From Chloroflexota bacterium (GTDB lineage: Bacteria; Chloroflexota; Dehalococcoidia; UBA2979): 60,376 nt of DNA. This document shows positions 57,009-60,376 of the stretch, piece after piece. The stretch covers positions 1-60,376 of the forward strand of contig CANJBO010000009.1 of NCBI GenBank assembly GCA_947472995.1, in the 5' to 3' direction. A program made the translations under genes and the position numbers. The notes below the pieces were generated by a model. It was not told the DNA's origin, ran no database searches, and saw only the letters and a list, made by a program, of their open reading frames with translations. Position 1 is the first letter of the stretch; each line of letters opens with the position of its first letter.

Positions 57009-57332
57009 ATGCAGCGCTTTTGCGTCTTCTGCGAGATCGTCGCCGGCCGCGAGCCGGCCGACGTCCTGTTCGAGTCGGACGAGGTGCTGGTGATCCGCAA
57101 CCGCCTGAAATGGGTGCCGGTGATGCTCCTCGCGATGCCGAAACAGCACATGGCCCAGTCCGAGTTGTGGTCGAGCATGGGCGCGGTGGGCGAGGCGGCC
57201 GTGAAGGTCGGCAACGAGCAGTGCCCCGGCGGCTTCCGCCTCATCTCGAACTTCGGCTACGACGGGATGCAGTCGCAGGAGCACGCCCACGTGCACATCC
57301 TGGGCGGCATGTTCCTCGGCGAGTACGCGTAG
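57009..57332 (+). CDS. HIT-family protein
   Basis: A 107-residue HINT-like protein with CVFCEIVAGREPADVLFESDEVLVIRN at the N-terminus (CxxC zinc pair) and the triad EHAHVHILGG (H92, H94, H96). It hydrolyses nucleotide phosphoramidates or related compounds. It is shorter than the HIT gene at 45.3 kb and not its close duplicate. Standing alone. Confidence 0.93.
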   Translation: MQRFCVFCEIVAGREPADVLFESDEVLVIRNRLKWVPVMLLAMPKQHMAQSELWSSMGAVGEAAVKVGNEQCPGGFRLISNFGYDGMQSQEHAHVHILGGMFLGEYA

Positions 57333-57441
57333 CACCGGATCGATCGTGACGCCCTGCGTCTCGGGCTTCGCCGCCGGGTAGCTCCATGTCCGAAGCCTCG
57401 CGGGGCGATGCTCGGCGTGCACCGCCATAGATAGTGTGACC

Positions 57442-57470
57442 TTGACGGTTAACTTAGTGCGAACTAAGTT
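57442..57470 (+). promoter_or_regulatory. Promoter with overlapping palindromic operator, before the metal-binding lipoprotein gene
   Basis: TTGACG (57442-57447), 17 bases, then TAAGTT (57465-57470). The palindrome AACTTAGT-GCGA-ACTAAGTT (57451-57470) fills the spacer and the -10. Its 20-bp size, AT-rich arms and position match DtxR/IdeR-type iron boxes in style (TTAGGTTAG..CTAACCTAA), although the exact consensus differs. The downstream gene is a siderophore-type binding protein, so repression by metal is a good hypothesis. Confidence 0.65.
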
Positions 57471-57503
57471 CCGACGGTGCATGACCATACATCGGAGGGC
57501 TTC

Positions 57504-58523
57504 GTGGACACTTCGCTGCGCTCGATTCGATCTCGGGGCGTGCTGCTCCTCGCTGCGGCGGCGCTCCTCGCGACGCTCGCAGCCTGCGGGAATGCGGGCA
57601 CGGTTCCCGCGAGCACCTCGACTCCGGCCGGATCGACGGGCACCGCCACGCCGGCCGCTGCCACCGTGTCGCGCGAGTTCAAGCACGAGCTGGGGACGAC
57701 CACCATCACCGGTGTGCCGAAGCGCGTCGTCGTGCTCGAGTACTCCTTCGCCGACAATCTCGGGACGCTGGGCATCAATCCGGTCGGGTACGCCGTGGAC
57801 GCACCGCCGGCGTACATCGCGAAGTACACGAAGGATGCCGGCGCCGTCGCCGTGGGCACCCGGGCGGAGCCGAACCTCGAGGCGATCGTCGGGCTGAAGC
57901 CCGACCTGATCCTCGGCGACCTCCAGCGTCACGAGAAGATCTACGCGAAGCTCAGCGCGATCGCGCCCACGCTCGTCTTCAACAGCCTCCGAGGCAGCTA
58001 CCAGGATCAGCTCGATACGTTCGGGATCATCGCCGATGTCCTCGGGAAGAAGAGCGACGCCACGCCGCTCGTGAAGACGCACCAGGCCGCCTACGCAGCC
58101 GCGAAGAGCACGAAGTCCGACGCTCCGCCGATCCTGATCGGCGTGGTGAGTGGCAGCGGCTTCACCGCCCACACGAACGAGAGCTTCATGGGCTCGTTCC
58201 TCGAAGGACTCGGCCGGACGAACGCGCTCAAGCCTCGTAACGGGGAGACGCAGTACACGCTGGGACTCGAGGGCATCGCGAACGTGCGCCCCGGCGCCAT
58301 CGTGCTGCTCTGTGAGCCCGGCGTGCAGAAGAACGTCGACGACCTCGCGGCATCGCCCGTGTGGAAGGCCTTCGACGCGACCAAGAACAACCGGATCTAC
58401 ATGTACGACGTGAACCTGTGGTCGAAGGGCCGCGGCCTGATCGCCTACGACCTGATCCTCGCCGACGCGATCGAGAGCGGGCTCCTCAAGGACGTCCCGA
58501 GTACCCGGACCAGCTGCCGCTGA
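57504..58523 (+). CDS. Iron-siderophore/haem-type ABC substrate-binding lipoprotein
   Basis: A 339-residue exported protein with a lipoprotein signal (LATLAAC), an Ala/Thr/Ser/Pro linker and the class III binding-protein (FecB/FepB-like) fold: KRVVVLEYSFADNLGTLGI, VGTRAEPNLEAIVGLKPDLILGD, and a long helix linking the lobes (about 195-220). The ligand is likely a ferric siderophore or haem. The GTG at 57504 follows GGAGGG. No permease or ATPase genes follow in the window, so it is an orphan receptor here. Base use is somewhat less GC-rich than neighbours. Confidence 0.87.
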   Translation: MDTSLRSIRSRGVLLLAAAALLATLAACGNAGTVPASTSTPAGSTGTATPAAATVSREFKHELGTTTITGVPKRVVVLEYSFADNLGTLGINPVGYAVDAPPAYIAKYTKDAGAVAVGTRAEPNLEAIVGLKPDLILGDLQRHEKIYAKLSAIAPTLVFNSLRGSYQDQLDTFGIIADVLGKKSDATPLVKTHQAAYAAAKSTKSDAPPILIGVVSGSGFTAHTNESFMGSFLEGLGRTNALKPRNGETQYTLGLEGIANVRPGAIVLLCEPGVQKNVDDLAASPVWKAFDATKNNRIYMYDVNLWSKGRGLIAYDLILADAIESGLLKDVPSTRTSCR

Positions 58524-58574
58524 TTCGCGGACCGCGGGTCATGCGAGGCCTGCACGAACCCGACGAGGCGGACG

Positions 58575-58880
58575 CTACGCGGGCATGGCGCTCTCGCGCT
58601 GGAGGGCGCTCTGCAGGAACTTCTGGCCGTACTTGAAGTCCTTGAGCGAGGTCCAGCGCCCCGGCCCGACGTTCACCGGGAAGACCAGTGCCACGTCCGT
58701 GGGCTCGATGCACAGCGCGACCGAGTCGCGGATCGCCTCGGCGCTGTGGTCCGACTCGACGAGCCAGGTGCCGTCGTTGAGGGGCCACGAGGCGACGCCC
58801 GCCGCCTGCACCGCGCCCGACAGCGTGGGGTAGTCGGCAACCGGCCGCCCGAGGCGGCAGAAGAGTCCGTACAGCATCAC
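58575..58880 (-). CDS. Small SinR-like/Cas2-VapD-fold-like protein
   Basis: A 101-residue protein: LYGLFCRLGRPVADYPTL at the start, SWPLNDGTWLVESDHSAEAIRDSVALCIEPTDVALVFPV in the middle. The pattern (start strand, DY, TWLV, SAxxIRD, ..D..LVF.V) resembles SinR-like small proteins with a Cas2/VapD ferredoxin-like fold. No cas gene or array is present. The function is unknown. The start may be the second Met (58877). Confidence 0.55.
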   Translation of the reverse strand: MMLYGLFCRLGRPVADYPTLSGAVQAAGVASWPLNDGTWLVESDHSAEAIRDSVALCIEPTDVALVFPVNVGPGRWTSLKDFKYGQKFLQSALQRESAMPA

Positions 58881-59063
58881 GCTCTCCCGTCGTCCGGCTG
58901 CCCTGGGGAGAACAGCGGCCCAACGCAGGCACTCGCGATGGACATAACCTAGACGGCGGGGATCCCTGCGTCAAGGCTTCTGATCATTCGATCGATCATA
59001 TTTCTGCCGAAGCGTGCGAGGAACGCGCGAGGAGCAAGCTCTCGTCGCTACTGCATGCTGCGC

Positions 59064-59144
59064 GGGGCGGCCCACCCCTGCCCCTCCCGGCGCGGGAGGG
59101 TTCGGAATGGAACATGGGGGCTAGGCCCCCACACCCCCGCGGAA
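59064..59144 (+). repeat. Extragenic palindromic repeat, copy C (diverged)
   Basis: Module 1 is clear: GGGGCGGCCCACCCCTGCCC followed by CTCCCG-GCG-CGGGAG. Module 2 is diverged: TGGGGGC-TAG-GCCCCCA (59115-59131, 7-bp perfect stem) followed by CACCCCCGCGGAAG, comparable with CACTCCCGGCGGA of copies A and B. It lies between the SinR-like gene and the end of rph. Confidence 0.75.
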
Positions 59145-59163
59145 GGGAGCCTGTCGACCGGTG

Positions 59164-59904
59164 CTACCTCGTGCGCCACGCCTTGAGCGCGGCGTCCTGC
59201 TCCTTGAACAGCCGCTCGATGCCCTCGCAGGCGAGGTCGACCATCGCGCGCATCTCGTCGCGGGTGAACGGCTCCGCCTCGGCGGTGCCCTGGACCTCGA
59301 CGAGCTGGCCTGTGGACAGCATCACGACGTTGAAGTCGACGCCGGCGGTGGAGTCCTCGGCGTAGTCGAGGTCGAGCAGCGGCACGTGGTCGATCATCCC
59401 GACGGAGACGGCGGCGACGTGGTGCTTCAGCGGCGAGGTCGGCAGGCTGCCGTTCTTCTGCATGCCCTCGACCGCCAGCGCGAGCGCGACCCACGCTCCG
59501 GTGATCGAGGCGGTGCGCGTCCCGCCGTCCGCCTGGATCACGTCGCAGTCGAGGGTGATCGCGGTCTCGCCGAGCATCTTCATGTCGATGCACGCGCGGA
59601 GCGAGCGCCCGATCAGGCGCTGGATCTCCATCGTGCGACCGCCCTGCTTGCCTCGCGCGGCCTCGCGCTCGTTGCGGGTGTTCGTGGCGCGCGGCAGCAT
59701 CCCGTACTCGGCCGTCACCCAGCCCTGCCCGGTGCCCCGCAGCCAGCCCGGCACGCCCGGCTCGACGCTCGCGGTGCAGAGCACGCGCGTGTCGCCGGTC
59801 GCGATGAGCGCGGAGCCCTCGGCGTGCTTCAGGTAGCCGGGCTCGATCGTGACCGGCCGCGCCTCGCGCGGGGTGCGGTCGTAGGAGCGCTGGATCGCGG
59901 GCAT
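59164..59904 (-). CDS. rph: Ribonuclease PH
   Basis: A 246-residue phosphate-dependent 3'-5' exoribonuclease that trims tRNA. Family blocks: [19 protein letters not shown] at the N-terminus, [21 protein letters not shown] (phosphate and RNA-binding), [15 protein letters not shown], and the active-site region [19 protein letters not shown]. The ATG at 59902-59904 gives the normal length. Monocistronic. Confidence 0.97.
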   Translation of the reverse strand: MPAIQRSYDRTPREARPVTIEPGYLKHAEGSALIATGDTRVLCTASVEPGVPGWLRGTGQGWVTAEYGMLPRATNTRNEREAARGKQGGRTMEIQRLIGRSLRACIDMKMLGETAITLDCDVIQADGGTRTASITGAWVALALAVEGMQKNGSLPTSPLKHHVAAVSVGMIDHVPLLDLDYAEDSTAGVDFNVVMLSTGQLVEVQGTAEAEPFTRDEMRAMVDLACEGIERLFKEQDAALKAWRTR

Positions 59905-60007
59905 GGGCTGTTCCTGTCGCAGTACATACGGTCGTTGGGTCGCTTCGCGGGACGCAGCCTACACGCTACCCTCGACGCCTCTTGCGCGCCGCATCCGTCG
60001 AGGGCAC

Positions 60008-60376
60008 ATGACCGCATACCGCCTGACTGCCGACGAGGATGGGAAGACGCACCTCGCGCCGCTGGACCTCTTCGACTGGCCGTTCGAGAACGGGCCGGGC
60101 GACTTCAAGGGCGTCGGCGGGGCCGTGCTCGGCGACGCGAGCCGCGTCATGCTCATGCGCTTCGAGGTCGGCGCGCGGCCCGGCTTCCACCGCGCGGTGC
60201 CGTCGTTCGGTGTCGTGGTGGCCGGCGAGCTGGTGGTCACGGACTCCGCGGGCGAGTCGGTGACGCTCGGCGTCGGCGACGCGATCCGCGTGGAGACGAC
60301 GGGTCGAGGCGGCTGGCGCCTCGGTAACCGGGGCGAGGAGATGGCGCTGCTGGCGCTGGTGCAGATGCCGCCGAAG
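60008..60376 (+). CDS. Cupin-like protein, 5' part (3' end outside the window)
   Basis: The reading frame is open from the ATG at 60008 to the end of the window (123 codons, no stop). It starts MTAYRLTADEDGKTHLAPLD and shows a cupin-type core: RFEVGARPGFHRAVPSFGVVVAGELVVTD, then SVTLGVGDAIRVE. The G(X)5HxH-like site is weak: only one His (H67 in FHRA) is visible. A GAGGG ribosome site precedes the start. Function unknown. Confidence 0.65.
   Translation, partial: MTAYRLTADEDGKTHLAPLDLFDWPFENGPGDFKGVGGAVLGDASRVMLMRFEVGARPGFHRAVPSFGVVVAGELVVTDSAGESVTLGVGDAIRVETTGRGGWRLGNRGEEMALLALVQMPPK

Noticed and set aside
58575-58880. CRISPR-Cas locus suggested by the Cas2-like gene
   Set aside because: No repeat-spacer array and no other cas gene within the window.

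Overview
The window is a high-GC (visibly about 70%) bacterial chromosome segment packed with housekeeping genes. I think the host belongs to the Chloroflexota, perhaps a Dehalococcoidia/Tepidiforma-like lineage. The reasons are lipoproteins with long Ala/Thr/Pro/Ser linkers, serA beside a class V aminotransferase and a DUF1015 gene, a YqhQ/DUF1385 gene after rpmE, a dimeric GlyRS, an FdxA-type 7Fe ferredoxin and a cyclic-di-AMP receptor. This placement is inference from gene content; no rRNA is present. No IS element, prophage, integrase or CRISPR array was seen.

Layout. 1-2 kb: the 3' end of clpC with a strong terminator, then nudC. 1.8-7.5 kb (minus): complete cell-shape operon mreB-mreC-mreD-mrdA-rodA, mostly with 4-base stop/start overlaps. 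7.7-11 kb (minus): ligA and a ferritin-like/VIT1 fusion. 11-14 kb: hisH-hisA-hisF facing a solitary hisI across a compound palindromic repeat. 14-15.3 kb: a cupredoxin lipoprotein whose axial ligand looks like Gln, and a CopD-like membrane protein. 15.3-17.3 kb (minus): rplU-rpmA-rpmE-yqhQ. 17.4-24 kb: EEP-family protein, DedA protein, ftsH, rnhB-yraN, and a tandem degenerate HD-GYP protein. 24-29 kb: a cyclic-di-AMP receptor coupled to a 39-residue membrane peptide, a TPR lipoprotein, glyS, a YCII protein, two GyrI-like paralogues and fdxA. 29-35 kb: uvrA followed directly by a lower-GC AAA-TOPRIM (OLD-like) gene and a small unknown gene, then a pseudoreceiver-winged-helix protein. 35-45.7 kb: transporter, DUF998 protein, tRNA-Gly, a frame-disrupted trypsin-like protease, HDOD protein, a large FAD/Fe-S dehydrogenase, an AarF-type kinase, and P450-HIT. 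45.8-49.3 kb: a two-gene phosphorelay, a CAT-anticodon tRNA, a Nudix-phosphatase pair and a Cys-rich protein with an internal duplication. 49.3-60.4 kb: mutS2, the serine-synthesis neighbourhood (aminotransferase, serA, DUF1015), an iron-type binding protein with an operator-like palindrome, a SinR/Cas2-like protein, rph and a partial cupin gene.

Most interesting signals: (1) the single-chain AAA-TOPRIM nuclease candidate of foreign base composition, fitted 5 bp after uvrA and overlapping the next gene by 4 bp, a possible defence gene; (2) a modular extragenic palindromic repeat at three loci; (3) a near-perfect palindrome over the promoter of an iron-type binding protein; (4) a small membrane peptide coupled to the cyclic-di-AMP receptor; (5) a protease gene needing several one-base corrections to read through. 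Functional calls rest on reading sequence motifs; no database search was possible.
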